64,000 bases of DNA from Methanobacterium sp. (GTDB taxonomy: Archaea; Methanobacteriota; Methanobacteria; Methanobacteriales; Methanobacteriaceae): positions 31,471 through 95,470 of the forward strand of contig JASEIM010000007.1 in the NCBI GenBank assembly GCA_030017655.1, read 5' to 3'. The notes under the pieces were generated by a model, which searched no databases, was not told the DNA's origin, and saw only the letters and a program-made list of their open reading frames with translations. Within the stretch, counting starts at the first letter, position 1, and each line of letters opens with the position of its first letter. The position numbers and the translations under genes were made by a program. Positions 41,678 to 50,564 of the stretch are shown piece by piece.

Positions 41678-43363
41678 TCACCGAATATTTTTCTCATAAA
41701 TGGCAACCTGACCAGTAATTTTAATTATATGGTAACCAGCAAGTTCTGGTTTTGGCTTGCTTAAGGAATCTATATAATAATCCACCTTATTTTTCTGGAG
41801 CATCTTTGAGAATAATTCATCAGTGGTCATTGATATAGGGAATCCTCCATTGATCTCTCTTTTAAGATACCAGCTGGCTGCAGGCCCATAATCTGAATAA
41901 ATTATTTTATCTTTATAATTAGGGTCATGTTCTTTAAGCCAGTTGCTTGCATCCTCTATATCTAATGTAAAACACTTTTTAGGAGTATGGCCAATATAAG
42001 TGGCCGTAGAGGTTGATAAGAATATTAATGCAACCACAACATAAATACTCCATGATTTTAAGCTTTCATTTTTGATTTTAGGTTTTATTTTGCTCATAAA
42101 TTCATTTAAACCTAAAACTATGAAATAAGTAAATGCTGGAGCCATGGTAATGAAGTATCGGTCTACTTTAATTGCAAGAACACTATGAAATATTAAATAA
42201 ACTCCAAACCATGAAAAGAATGTAATATCTATATCTAAAGTTCTGTATCCGGAAGATTTTAAGAGATTATATGAAATGAAACATACCAAGAAAAAGATTA
42301 TTTCACTAACAATAAAGGATACAGTATTGAATGTAATTATAAAACTTGGAATCAGAACAAGAAGTAGAGTTATTTTTAATGCACTAAACTGACTTATTTT
42401 TCTCATACTTATTAATTTAGAGCTTATAATTCTGTAAACATTAAGTCCAATGCCAACAAAAACAATTAAAGCCAATATATATGCTAATATTGATGGTACA
42501 GCGTTAGATGGATTTAATATTTGAACATAAGTACCCTGAAATGGTGATATTGAAATATAATTCAGGATATTTTGGATGTAGAATAAAGAGTTAGGATTAT
42601 AAGCTACGTCTCCCACTCCAACAGTTGTGGATGTGATAACGTATATTAGGAGGCTGTAAAAGTTTTTTGTAATGCCTAAACTAGCGTATAAAAATAAAAA
42701 AGCCCCTATTAACAATATAAATTCGATTATAATGCCTGAAAAGACTTTTTTAATGTTTTTAATGCTTTCCATATTAATAACAATATAAAGGAATATTGGG
42801 AGAATTATCAGACCTGATGTGTACCGTGTAATAAAAGATAACATTGTAAGGGGTAGGATAAGATATAAGAATCTTGAATCCTTCTTCACACCTAAAATGG
42901 CAAAATAAAGTGCCCATATAGAGAAAGTAACTCCTGGAATATCTATGCCTCCGCTTGTAGCCCATGAAATCACTACAGGAAATGATATGAATATTATGCT
43001 GCCTGTAAAACTTTGAATCTTGTTAAAGCGTTGGTTTAAAAGCAAATATAAACCTATGACTCCAATAATAAACAGTATGCTGCTAATTATAAAAATAATA
43101 TTAACAGATAAATAACCCATTCTAAAAAAAAGCGAGTTTAAAAGCGGTATAAAAGGGGGAAGATAAAGAAAATTTCCATTTCCCATACTTGCAAAATAGA
43201 GTCCGTTATTTAAATAGTTAAAAACGTCAAAATACGGAACTCCAATTCTCATCTGAACACTTAAAAGATAAATGGTTAACAGAGATGTGATCAAAACCAG
43301 TATAAAAAGTGGATCCCTGATGAATTTACCCTGATTAAGGTTATAGTGTTTTTTAAAGTCCAA
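41678..43363 (-). CDS. Polytopic GT-C-like glycosyltransferase
   Basis: A 561-residue protein with about eleven transmembrane helices, and a large first outer loop after helix 1 (RIGVPYFDVFNYLNNGLYFA) with the Asp typical of GT-C (ArnT/PMT) active sites; LPPFIPLLNSLFFRMG and FITRYTSGLIILPIFLYI follow. The last 110 residues (NWLKEHDPNYKDKIIYSDYG region) are soluble and external. It probably moves a sugar from a polyprenyl carrier to a surface acceptor, but donor and acceptor are unknown. GGTGAT lies before the ATG. It converges on pseI. Confidence 0.75.
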   Translation of the reverse strand: MDFKKHYNLNQGKFIRDPLFILVLITSLLTIYLLSVQMRIGVPYFDVFNYLNNGLYFASMGNGNFLYLPPFIPLLNSLFFRMGYLSVNIIFIISSILFIIGVIGLYLLLNQRFNKIQSFTGSIIFISFPVVISWATSGGIDIPGVTFSIWALYFAILGVKKDSRFLYLILPLTMLSFITRYTSGLIILPIFLYIVINMESIKNIKKVFSGIIIEFILLIGAFLFLYASLGITKNFYSLLIYVITSTTVGVGDVAYNPNSLFYIQNILNYISISPFQGTYVQILNPSNAVPSILAYILALIVFVGIGLNVYRIISSKLISMRKISQFSALKITLLLVLIPSFIITFNTVSFIVSEIIFFLVCFISYNLLKSSGYRTLDIDITFFSWFGVYLIFHSVLAIKVDRYFITMAPAFTYFIVLGLNEFMSKIKPKIKNESLKSWSIYVVVALIFLSTSTATYIGHTPKKCFTLDIEDASNWLKEHDPNYKDKIIYSDYGPAASWYLKREINGGFPISMTTDELFSKMLQKNKVDYYIDSLSKPKPELAGYHIIKITGQVAIYEKNIR

Positions 43364-43478
43364 ATGATCACCGTGAATATAAGTTCTAAAACGAGTTACT
43401 TAATATATGTATATGTTATTGATAACTGTTGATTAATGTGTAAATCAGAAGTTTATCTGTGTTATTAACTTTAAATAT

Positions 43479-44408
43479 TTATTTTTTGTTCATAAACCAC
43501 TGGATTGTTTCCTCTAAATCATCTTTAAAATCAACTTCAGGCTTAAATCCAATAGATTGAGCTTTAGAAATGTCTGCAACTGAATGTTTAATATCTCCGG
43601 GACGTTCATCTTCATATACAGGTTCAATATCTTTTCCAATAACATCGTTAATCATTTGAAACAGCTGATTGATAGTTGTGCTTTTTCCAAGCCCTATGTT
43701 GAATGATCCGGTTTCTTTGGATTCTGCAGCAAGTATATTGGCGTCGACAACTCTTTTAACTGACACAAAGTCTCTGCTCTGTTCTCCATCTCCGTATATA
43801 ACTGGACTTTCATTTTTAAGCAGTTTATTGATAAAATTTGGAATTACAGCTGCATACTGGGAATTGGGGTCTTGTCTTGGCCCAAATACGTTGAAATATC
43901 TAAGAGAAACAGTTGGTAGTCCATATATTTCAGAATAAACGTTACAATAGAGTTCTCCGGCAGCTTTTGTGGCAGCATATGGGGAGAGAGGATGAACAGG
44001 GATATCTTCGTTGAGTGGGAGTGATTCTGTATCTCCATAAACAGCTGATGATGATGCGAAAATCACTTTTTTGACATCTACATTTTTCGCTGCTTCTAGA
44101 ACCTTCAATGTTCCGGTGATGTTTACTTCATTTGAGCTTAAAGGATCATCAATACTTTCCGGGACACTAGTCTTTGCTGCCTGATGAAATACATAATCAC
44201 AGCCTTCAAAAATTTCCTCCAGATTAATTGTAGTTATACCGCCCAGTGTTGTGTCTATCTTTGTAAAATCAAGATGTTTTATGTTTTCTATCTTTCCTGA
44301 GGATTGGTCATCCACAATAAGGACTTCATTATCTTTATTTAGCCTTTCAACGATGTGCGAGCCGATAAATCCGAGGCCGCCTGTAACCAGTACTTTTTTG
44401 TTTTTCAT
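43479..44408 (-). CDS. NAD-dependent nucleotide-sugar epimerase, GalE-like
   Basis: A 309-residue extended short-chain dehydrogenase. The dinucleotide motif is VLVTGGLGFIGSHIVERL (about 5-22), with VLIVDDQSSGK, ASSSAVYGDTESLPL, the catalytic YAATK, and YFNVFGPRQDPNSQYAAVIP. The sequence fits UDP-glucose or UDP-GlcNAc 4-epimerases from archaea. It should supply an epimerised UDP-sugar for the surface glycans. AGGGAGCAA precedes the ATG. It lies upstream of the GT-C gene on the same strand with a gap of 115 bases. Confidence 0.88.
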   Translation of the reverse strand: MKNKKVLVTGGLGFIGSHIVERLNKDNEVLIVDDQSSGKIENIKHLDFTKIDTTLGGITTINLEEIFEGCDYVFHQAAKTSVPESIDDPLSSNEVNITGTLKVLEAAKNVDVKKVIFASSSAVYGDTESLPLNEDIPVHPLSPYAATKAAGELYCNVYSEIYGLPTVSLRYFNVFGPRQDPNSQYAAVIPNFINKLLKNESPVIYGDGEQSRDFVSVKRVVDANILAAESKETGSFNIGLGKSTTINQLFQMINDVIGKDIEPVYEDERPGDIKHSVADISKAQSIGFKPEVDFKDDLEETIQWFMNKK

Positions 44409-44840
44409 TTGCTCCCTCTTTAAGCTTTGAGATAAAATTTAATTAAATTAACTACTAATTGGTATTATTTGTAGTTTATGTAATTTAAGTTTTTTATAAC
44501 TTTAAATGGTTATTTAAGAATATTTTTACTATATTCATGTAATTATTATTTATTTTACATATTGAGCTGAATTTAAACTTTATTTTAATTGAATCAAGTA
44601 TGTAAATAAAAATGATAGATAATGAAATATTATTTTAACTATTGCAGGTGTATAGAATTTTTTATTTCTATAAATTTACCCAGCTCTATTGATTAGCTAG
44701 AATTGTTCGAGTGTTCTTTATTATTGTTGGTATATATACTTAATGACAATTTTAGGGAGTTCAAAGCGTTTAAAAAGCTTAAATTATATATTTTAAGATA
44801 AAATAATAAAGAAGTAAGGGAACGGCTAAAAAATCAAAAA
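44409..44840. other. AT-rich intergenic region
   Basis: About 430 bases upstream of the epimerase gene and downstream of the DUF1616 gene, both minus strand. It should hold the epimerase promoter. I see no gene, RNA or notable repeat. Confidence 0.4.
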
Positions 44841-45278
44841 TTAATTAACGTCCACCGACAAATGAAGCGAACGGTACACATCTGTACTGTTGGGCAATTT
44901 ATACAGTAAAAATTCCATTCGCTGGTTTTGACCGGGGTTTGATGCCGTAAAAGTAAATGGAATTTCCTTTTTTTCGTTATTCTTTAACGAAATTGTATCA
45001 TTTCTTATTTTCGCCTGATTAAATCTAACTATAAGTATGTAAGTAGCATCGGCTGATTCATGATTTACAATTCCAATAATCAGGTTTCCATTTTGCCCGG
45101 CGGTTAAGTTATCAGGATAATTACCTGCTTTTCCATCAGGCCCTAAAATATAAAATTCAGTGAATTTCTCGCTTGGCTGAGGGAAAACGATTATATAAAT
45201 CGTAGCAACGATTGCAGCAATCAATATTATTGATAAAATAATTGTTAGAGTTCTATCAAATCCTTTTAAGTTACTCAT
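44841..45278 (-). CDS. DUF1616-type membrane-anchored protein
   Basis: A 145-residue protein with one N-terminal membrane helix (TIILSIILIAAIVATIYIIV, about 10-30) and an external beta-sandwich-like domain (FTEFYILGPDGKAGNYPDNL, NGNLIIGIVNHESADATYIL, KNNEKKEIPFTF). The order YPDNLTAGQ, VNHE and EIPF matches DUF1616, which is common in methanogens and often beside glycan genes. The start MSNLKGF at 45278 has GGAAGG placed 6 bases upstream; an ATG at 45284 overlaps it. Function unknown. It is divergent from the eha operon. Confidence 0.75.
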   Translation of the reverse strand: MSNLKGFDRTLTIILSIILIAAIVATIYIIVFPQPSEKFTEFYILGPDGKAGNYPDNLTAGQNGNLIIGIVNHESADATYILIVRFNQAKIRNDTISLKNNEKKEIPFTFTASNPGQNQRMEFLLYKLPNSTDVYRSLHLSVDVN

Positions 45279-45474
45279 ATACATCCTTCCTTTATTTTAA
45301 GGGTAAGATTTAATAAATTGTATTGGATATTAAAAATATTTTATTTTAGTTCATTCTATCCTTAGATTATTATACTTTGTATTTATTTTGATAAATACTT
45401 TAATATTTTATGTTCAAATAATCAAATACCTTTTTCTATTTATCATGCTTGGGAATTAGGTTAAAGTAAAAACA

Positions 45475-45484
45475 TTTATATATG
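45475..45484 (+). promoter_or_regulatory. Probable TATA box of the eha operon
   Basis: TTTATATATG is a good TATA-like element. Initiation about 25 bases downstream gives a start near 45505 and a leader of roughly 28 bases to the ATG at 45533. It also argues against the in-frame ATG at 45482, which overlaps the element. Confidence 0.5.
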
Positions 45485-45532
45485 CAGTTGAACATTCCTT
45501 TTATCATGATTATTCATGTTGAAGTTATAACA

Positions 45533-45814
45533 ATGATAAGTTATCTTCTTGCAGTTATTTCTGCAGTTATTGTTGGGCTGATACTGAGACTTCCATTGCT
45601 TCCAGAAAAACCAATGAGAGATTCATGGACCATCAGCATAATTTTTCCAACTGCTGTAATCGCACTGGGATTATCAGCAATAGTTTTTAAACTCGGATAT
45701 GAAGGAATGATAACTGGAATAATTATTGGAGTGATATCAGCATTAATTTCTAAATATCTACTTGAAACAATTCTTCCAAGACATACAGAGCTAATCGGGG
45801 ATGAAAGTCAATGA
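45533..45814 (+). CDS. ehaA: Energy-converting hydrogenase A subunit EhaA
   Basis: A 93-residue membrane protein with three hydrophobic segments (MISYLLAVISAVIVGLILRL and following) and the short loop PEKPMRDSWTIS. It is the first gene of the Eha operon, whose product uses an ion gradient to reduce ferredoxin with H2 for formylmethanofuran synthesis. Identity rests on position and on size compared with EhaA as I recall it. The frame extends upstream, but the promoter position favours 45533. It overlaps ehaB by four bases. Confidence 0.8.
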   Translation: MISYLLAVISAVIVGLILRLPLLPEKPMRDSWTISIIFPTAVIALGLSAIVFKLGYEGMITGIIIGVISALISKYLLETILPRHTELIGDESQ

Positions 45815-46314
45815 ATGAAATAATAGGAATCATAATTGCAGCTGTTCTATGCTGGATCAACTTCGTGCTTATCGATACATGGATGGGTCTCCCTGAAAAA
45901 CCTGGTGTTAAGGGTGCAGATGTTATTGGAAGAGATGTAAAAAAAAGAGGTGGAGATTTATCTGGCGGATTCTTCCAGGGAAACATTGTGTGTTCTCCAG
46001 ATGCATCTGCAGGAACATTACTCGGTTCAGTGGCCTGTTATACAATAGGTATTCCTGATGGAGGTTTCATAGCAGCAATGCTTGTATTTATTGGTAACAG
46101 GCTGTGTGCAGATCCTGGTTATGCAGGAACCACCGGCGCACTGACAATAACTCTTATAATTGCTTTAGCTTCATTTATAGGCATTTCACCTGAACAATTT
46201 ATTGTGGGAATGGTATTTGCTATAGTAACTATACAGGGACTTGATCACCCCAGAGCATCAATATTACTTGGAAAAATCGCGAAAAGAATGGGAAGATACA
46301 CGGATCTTACATAA
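45811..46314 (+). CDS. ehaB: Energy-converting hydrogenase A subunit EhaB
   Basis: A 167-residue membrane protein with about four helices. Features include LIDTWMGLPEKPGVKGADVI, the glycine-rich GGFFQGNIVCSPDASAGTLL and CADPGYAGTTGALT. These loops suggest close packing against neighbouring subunits, but no cofactor is known. The ATG lies inside the end of ehaA (ATGA overlap), which indicates translational coupling. Assignment is by order in the operon and by length. Confidence 0.85.
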   Translation: MNEIIGIIIAAVLCWINFVLIDTWMGLPEKPGVKGADVIGRDVKKRGGDLSGGFFQGNIVCSPDASAGTLLGSVACYTIGIPDGGFIAAMLVFIGNRLCADPGYAGTTGALTITLIIALASFIGISPEQFIVGMVFAIVTIQGLDHPRASILLGKIAKRMGRYTDLT

Positions 46315-46383
46315 ACATTAAACTTTAAATGATTAAAAATACAAAACAGAAACTGCCTTAATATATCTAAAAGGAAGATTAAT

Positions 46384-46632
46384 ATGTTAATTGAAATTAT
46401 AGGCATTATAATTGTACTTATGGCCCTCAGAACATTAATTGCTCGTGATAGAAGTGAGAGAATGCTCTATTTAAATGCAATGAGTTTTGGTATATCTGCA
46501 CTTATTGCTCTTTATATAAAGACACCTTTTGGAGCTATAATTGCCATAACTTTTTTTGTAGCTTCCACTGTAAGTTCAAATGCAATAGCATATTCAATTG
46601 GAAGAATAGAAGAGGAAATCGTAATAAGGTAA
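46384..46632 (+). CDS. ehaC: Energy-converting hydrogenase A subunit EhaC
   Basis: An 82-residue protein with two or three membrane helices (LIEIIGIIIVLMALRTLIAR, FGISALIALYIKTPFGAIIA). An AAGGAAG stretch lies before the ATG. It has no cofactor motif and belongs to the small integral membrane subunits of Eha, some of which resemble Mrp/Mbh antiporter modules. Position after ehaB with a 69-base gap supports the name. Confidence 0.82.
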   Translation: MLIEIIGIIIVLMALRTLIARDRSERMLYLNAMSFGISALIALYIKTPFGAIIAITFFVASTVSSNAIAYSIGRIEEEIVIR

Positions 46633-46647
46633 AAATCTGGTGGAATA

Positions 46648-46932
46648 ATGGTCTTAGAGTTCATAAATATATCAACAATATCTGCTGCAGTGGCCTTAAT
46701 TGGAGCAGCAGGAATAATATTACTCCCAAAGCCTATTGACAAAGTTATAATGTTCACGCTTCTTCAGGGAGGTTTTATCGGAATGATAGTAGCTGCAAAA
46801 TACCTAGATGTTGCAATGGCAGCTGCATTGTTCGACCCAATTTCAACAGTAATCCTTTTAATCGCTATTATAAAAATTAATGACGTAAGAAAGAAAAAAC
46901 TCAATGCCCAGGAGGAATTGAACATTGCTTGA
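46648..46932 (+). CDS. ehaD: Energy-converting hydrogenase A subunit EhaD
   Basis: A 94-residue membrane protein with three helices, including GAAGIILLPKPIDKVIMFTL and AAALFDPISTVILLIAIIKI. The proline and aspartate placement recalls the MbhD/MrpB-like subunits of ion-translocating hydrogenases; this is a resemblance only. GGTGGAATA precedes the ATG, and the gene overlaps ehaE by eight bases. Confidence 0.82.
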   Translation: MVLEFINISTISAAVALIGAAGIILLPKPIDKVIMFTLLQGGFIGMIVAAKYLDVAMAAALFDPISTVILLIAIIKINDVRKKKLNAQEELNIA

Positions 46933-47185
46933 TATTTATATTTGGTTTTATACAGGCTGTGCACTTGCAATATTAGGAAGTATTGGTACAGTTATTGGTC
47001 CTGGGGTTAAAGATCCTATAGTAAGAATATTAAATACAGAAATTGTTGCTGTAGGTGTCTCAATGATATTTTTAACATATAATCATACTATAGCCCTTCT
47101 TACATTCATTGCAGCAACTGTAATAATGACTATGATACTTTTAAGGGCTGTTGTAAGGCTTGAAGAGATGGGGGCTAAAGTATGA
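46925..47185 (+). CDS. ehaE: Energy-converting hydrogenase A subunit EhaE
   Basis: An 86-residue membrane protein with three helices (LDIYIWFYTGCALAILGSIG, NTEIVAVGVSMIFLTYNHTI). The start is TTG at 46925 inside the end of ehaD, with AGGAGG at about 46911-46916 as ribosome binding site. It overlaps ehaF by four bases. It is a small structural or ion-channel subunit; no catalytic motif is present. Confidence 0.82.
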   Translation: MLDIYIWFYTGCALAILGSIGTVIGPGVKDPIVRILNTEIVAVGVSMIFLTYNHTIALLTFIAATVIMTMILLRAVVRLEEMGAKV

Positions 47186-47691
47186 GAAGTTTTGGAAGAA
47201 TCTTAAATGACCTTGCAAACCCTGATAATATACCAAGACTTTTTTCATTGGTGCTTGGAGTTATACTAATAGCTGGTTTTATTGTACCCTTCACATTAAA
47301 TGATGTTCAACTTTATCCAAGGCCAGAACCCCAACTTCAGATAAATGCCCAGGATTCACTTGCCCCTTATGATAGGGGAGGAGAAGTAAGAGCAGATTGG
47401 GGTTTAAACGGTAATTTTCTATTACAGCCAGGAATAACTATGGCCCAGTACCCAGAAAATTCTGCAGCAATAGGTAATATAACAGGATATTTATCTCCAA
47501 TAGCAATATCAGTAAAAGATACAACGCTTTATTATGGTACATCAATTTATTCATCTCCTGGTGGTTTAATAGATGAAATTCTTTATTATACCAGGGGTTT
47601 TGACACAATTCTTGAATCAAGCATACTAATGATGGCGTTTGTAATTGCCTCATGGGTTGCGCTTAACTTTACAATGAGGAGGGAAGAATAA
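47182..47691 (+). CDS. ehaF: Energy-converting hydrogenase A subunit EhaF
   Basis: A 169-residue protein with an N-terminal membrane helix (PRLFSLVLGVILIAGFIVPF), an external domain of about 90 residues rich in Pro, Gln and Tyr (NDVQLYPRPEPQLQINAQDS), and a C-terminal helix (TILESSILMMAFVIASWVAL). That topology is unlike the other small Eha subunits. No cofactor site is seen. It is coupled to ehaE by a 4-base overlap and to ehaG by sharing the A of the stop codon. Confidence 0.83.
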   Translation: MRSFGRILNDLANPDNIPRLFSLVLGVILIAGFIVPFTLNDVQLYPRPEPQLQINAQDSLAPYDRGGEVRADWGLNGNFLLQPGITMAQYPENSAAIGNITGYLSPIAISVKDTTLYYGTSIYSSPGGLIDEILYYTRGFDTILESSILMMAFVIASWVALNFTMRREE

Positions 47692-48377
47692 TGGTAGGTG
47701 CTGAAGTTTTAGTTCCTAATGTGGTTTCTCCCGTTGTAGTTTCTCTTTATAAACCAGCAATAATTGTAGGATTGTTAACTGGATTCATAGGTCTTATGGG
47801 TATAGCCTTTAAAAAAGGTGATTTAACCGCCTTAATACTTACAGATATCGTGGGATTAGCAATGTTAATCCTTGTTGCAGCAGTTGCAACGGATTTAGCT
47901 GAAGCGCTTATACTTCCAGGACTTGTGGTTGAACTCGCAGAGATACTTGCGATTTCAGAGATCCTCATGAGCAGAGAGATGAGGAAAACAGGGAAGAGTG
48001 TTGATTTAATTCCATTACCATTATCACTTGATATGGAAGTTTTACACACTGCACCGGCATTTCTCGCCATAATACTTGTGGCTTACGGCGTTTTCCTGAC
48101 TGGTTTTACAGGAGGGGCAGTTGCAGGAGTTGGAATTCTATTTTATGTGCTTTCTCAGACAATCAGAGGAGTTCCCTCAAATATATGGCAGGGAGTTGCA
48201 GGGGCATCTGGTATGGCGTGGGTTTTATGGCTTGTAGGATTCCTTATATTCTTCGTAACTCCACAATACTGGTTGTTAGGTTTATTCATGTCATCATGCG
48301 GAATACTGGTAAAAGTAGCCTCTAAAGTAGGCCTCATAGGTGTTATGGGTAGAGAAGAGTTTAAAAGAGAAAAATAA
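47691..48377 (+). CDS. ehaG: Energy-converting hydrogenase A subunit EhaG
   Basis: A 228-residue polytopic protein with about seven helices. Visible are KPAIIVGLLTGFIGLMGIAF, charged segments with buried acidic residues (TDLAEALILPGLVVELAEIL) and SREMRKTGKSVDLIPLPLSL. Acidic residues within helices could serve ion translocation, by analogy with Mrp/complex I subunits; this is inference. It begins at the last base of the ehaF stop, within the GGGAAGAATAATGG context. Assignment is by operon order and length. Confidence 0.83.
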   Translation: MVGAEVLVPNVVSPVVVSLYKPAIIVGLLTGFIGLMGIAFKKGDLTALILTDIVGLAMLILVAAVATDLAEALILPGLVVELAEILAISEILMSREMRKTGKSVDLIPLPLSLDMEVLHTAPAFLAIILVAYGVFLTGFTGGAVAGVGILFYVLSQTIRGVPSNIWQGVAGASGMAWVLWLVGFLIFFVTPQYWLLGLFMSSCGILVKVASKVGLIGVMGREEFKREK

Positions 48378-48407
48378 TCATGATTATCAAATAGGGAGTA
48401 AATAAAT

Positions 48408-49085
48408 ATGGATATAGCAACATTAAGTGGACAGTTATTCGGTTATATACCTTTAGGAGATATTGTACTTTACTTTACCCCATTTAATCTATTCCTGTTT
48501 GGTGGAGCGCTTCTGTTTACACTTCTCATAGCTTTAAGTAATACTGAAACTCAAGTAGAGGCCAGATTTGGTACTCTGAAAGATAGGGAAGTAAAGGTAG
48601 ATAAGGCTGAATTTAAAATAAGAAGATTTCTTGCACTTGTATGCGGTCTTGCAACAGCAGGAGCAATGATAACAGGAGATCTCTTCAATTTCACATTATT
48701 TGTAGCATTAATTGGAATAGTTAATATAGGTTTAGTTGGGGCCGTTAAAATGGTGGATGTTTTAGATTCAGCATTCCAGTACGGCATAATTGCAATGATA
48801 GCATCACTACCTTTATTTGGTGGTGCAGCCACAGTACTGGCTACAACAGGAACTTTAAGCCTATTTGAATTAGCAAATGCTGCTGTTACCCCAATGGTTA
48901 GTTTTGCATCAATATTACTGCTGCTGGGTATTGCAGGTGAAACTGGTGTTGCACCGTTTTATGCAACAAAGGCTGAAATGTTTAGAACCCCCGGTTCACC
49001 ATTCTTAGTTATAATACATTTAAGTTCATTACTTGTAATTGTTAGAGCAATTGAAATATTATTAATAATCAACAAACCATTTTAA
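48408..49085 (+). CDS. ehaH: Energy-converting hydrogenase A subunit EhaH (truncated antiporter-like)
   Basis: A 225-residue protein with about six helices. MITGDLFNFTLFVALIGIVN and GIAGETGVAPFYATKAEMFR resemble the conserved helices of MrpD/NuoN-type antiporter-like subunits, which conduct protons or sodium, though the protein is less than half their usual length. It may therefore be the core of the ion pathway. GGGAGTAAATAA precedes the ATG. The next gene is separated by a 69-base spacer that contains a palindromic repeat. Confidence 0.84.
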   Translation: MDIATLSGQLFGYIPLGDIVLYFTPFNLFLFGGALLFTLLIALSNTETQVEARFGTLKDREVKVDKAEFKIRRFLALVCGLATAGAMITGDLFNFTLFVALIGIVNIGLVGAVKMVDVLDSAFQYGIIAMIASLPLFGGAATVLATTGTLSLFELANAAVTPMVSFASILLLLGIAGETGVAPFYATKAEMFRTPGSPFLVIIHLSSLLVIVRAIEILLIINKPF

Positions 49086-49093
49086 AGATTTAA

Positions 49094-49147
49094 GGTTGAA
49101 GGAAAAAACTTTGTTTTTTCCTGAACCCAAATTCATAGAATTTGAGG
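49094..49147. repeat. Two-hairpin palindromic intergenic element, copy 2
   Basis: Hairpin one pairs 49101-49109 with 49113-49121 (9 bp, loop TTT) and is closed by GGTT/AACC (49094-49097 with 49124-49127). Hairpin two pairs 49128-49134 with 49138-49144 (7 bp, loop ATA), followed by AGGTGA, which serves as ribosome binding site of ehaI. Compared with copy 1 at 1286, the flanks GGTTGAAGG, CCTGAACCCAAA and TTTGAGG are conserved, while the stem tips differ in a paired manner. Confidence 0.75.
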
Positions 49148-49154
49148 TGAAATA

Positions 49155-49370
49155 ATGGATAGAAATGCTGTAATCAGTTCATTAGTGTTTATAATTTCTG
49201 TAGGGTGCATAATATATGCTCTAATATTTGATCCAGCAGACTGGATTGTATACGGAATTTCAATTGTAGGTATACCTCTGAGCATACTTTCATTAGGACT
49301 GGTGATTATGGCAAGAGCCAAAAAAGAAGAGGAAGAAGATAGAAGGAGAGAACCCTTCATCGGATACTAA
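49155..49370 (+). CDS. ehaI: Energy-converting hydrogenase A subunit EhaI
   Basis: A 71-residue protein with two helices (AVISSLVFIISVGCIIYALI and a second one about 30-50) and a charged cytoplasmic tail (RAKKEEEEDRRREPFIGY). AGGTGA, contributed by the palindromic element just upstream, lies 4 bases before the ATG. It is a small membrane subunit with no cofactor motif. The name follows from operon order. Confidence 0.82.
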   Translation: MDRNAVISSLVFIISVGCIIYALIFDPADWIVYGISIVGIPLSILSLGLVIMARAKKEEEEDRRREPFIGY

Positions 49371-49394
49371 TAAAGAAATACAACCGGTGATCAG

Positions 49395-50258
49395 ATGAAT
49401 CTAATGGCAAATATCTTATTAAACGTTCTTATTGCATTTTTAGTAGGGAGCGTGCTTCTTGGATTATACAGGAAAGTTGTTGCAAGGGTACAGTCAAGAC
49501 CAGGGCCACCAATAATCCAGTACCTTTTACATTTACTTAAATTTTATATTAAAGAGTCATCTTTCCCAAAAACGGCCGCTATGCCTTTTTATATAGGGAT
49601 AGCCAGCATTCTTATGGTTATATGGATAAGTGCAGTAATAGTCGGGCCAGTAACTCAGGGATCACTCTTAATTATATTTGGTGTTTATGCACTTCACAAA
49701 ATTGTTGAGCACAATGCTGGATCCTCATCTGGTTCCCCTTATGGTAAATTGAGCTGTGTCAGGGCAGTTTATTCAGCGGCCGCGGAGGTGCCGCTCTTTG
49801 CAGTGCTTGTAATTATTTATCTTAAAACTGGAACCATGGTAATCAGCGATATTATCAGTTATCAGGCAGTTAATGGGCCTTTACTTTACAGTATTCCATT
49901 AGCAGCTGCTATGTACCTTGTGTTAATAATATCTAAAGCTCAATACACGCCATTTTCAATAACAAAGGGAAAAGATATTGTTTCTGGATATGAAACTGAA
50001 CATTTCGGCCTTTTGCGTGGATATCTTATGATATCAGAGTCAATCATGTGGTACATGTTGCTCTGGATTTTTTTAACAGTATTCCTTGGACCTATCAGTC
50101 CGATTTTATATATAACTGGAATGGTAGCAATAACTGTGGGAATAGCATTTATAAGTGCTACTTCACCACTTTTAAATCCTAATCACTCTGTAATACTGCA
50201 AATAATCTTTGCAATGATTGGAATTGTTGGTTCAGTATTGCTGCTGAACGTAATTTAA
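49395..50258 (+). CDS. ehaJ: Energy-converting hydrogenase A subunit EhaJ (NuoH/HycD-like)
   Basis: A 287-residue membrane protein with about eight helices, homologous to NuoH/HycD/EchB, the subunit that anchors the hydrogenase and links electron flow to ion movement. The family marks are visible: RKVVARVQSRPGPPIIQYLL in the first cytoplasmic loop, the acidic segment SAAAEVPLFAVLVIIY and KGKDIVSGYETEHFGLLRGY. GGTGATCAG precedes the ATG. A later start at MANILLN (49404) is possible. Confidence 0.9.
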   Translation: MNLMANILLNVLIAFLVGSVLLGLYRKVVARVQSRPGPPIIQYLLHLLKFYIKESSFPKTAAMPFYIGIASILMVIWISAVIVGPVTQGSLLIIFGVYALHKIVEHNAGSSSGSPYGKLSCVRAVYSAAAEVPLFAVLVIIYLKTGTMVISDIISYQAVNGPLLYSIPLAAAMYLVLIISKAQYTPFSITKGKDIVSGYETEHFGLLRGYLMISESIMWYMLLWIFLTVFLGPISPILYITGMVAITVGIAFISATSPLLNPNHSVILQIIFAMIGIVGSVLLLNVI

Positions 50259-50295
50259 TGTATAAAAGAATAGATCTTCAAAGGAGAATAAAAAA

Positions 50296-50553
50296 ATGAT
50301 GAAAGAACAGGATACACTCTTCTTAATAGCCCTGGTTGGAGCAGGGGCCGTGATCATGAGTGGACTTGCTGTATTAAAACAGTGGATTATTGTAATTCCT
50401 TTAACAATTGCCGTGATTTTTCTTGCACTTCTCATATTCTATCAGAATAGAGATAAGTTCATCCATATCTCAGAATCTCTCGAAAACTGGGCTTTCATCG
50501 TAGCCCTTGTATTGTTCATAGTATCATTTATATTACTTTATAAACCTGTTTAA
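50296..50553 (+). CDS. ehaK: Energy-converting hydrogenase A subunit EhaK
   Basis: An 85-residue protein with three hydrophobic helices (LFLIALVGAGAVIMSGLAVL, IVIPLTIAVIFLALLIFY, FIVALVLFIVSFILLY). AAAGGAGAA lies before the ATG. It is one of the Eha subunits without counterparts in bacterial Ech hydrogenase, and no catalytic residues are seen. Confidence 0.82.
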   Translation: MMKEQDTLFLIALVGAGAVIMSGLAVLKQWIIVIPLTIAVIFLALLIFYQNRDKFIHISESLENWAFIVALVLFIVSFILLYKPV

Positions 50554-50564
50554 ATGGTGATATC

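Noticed and set aside
45482..45532. Longer N-terminus for EhaA
   Set aside because: The ATG at 45482 overlaps the likely TATA box, and the added residues are not expected for EhaA.
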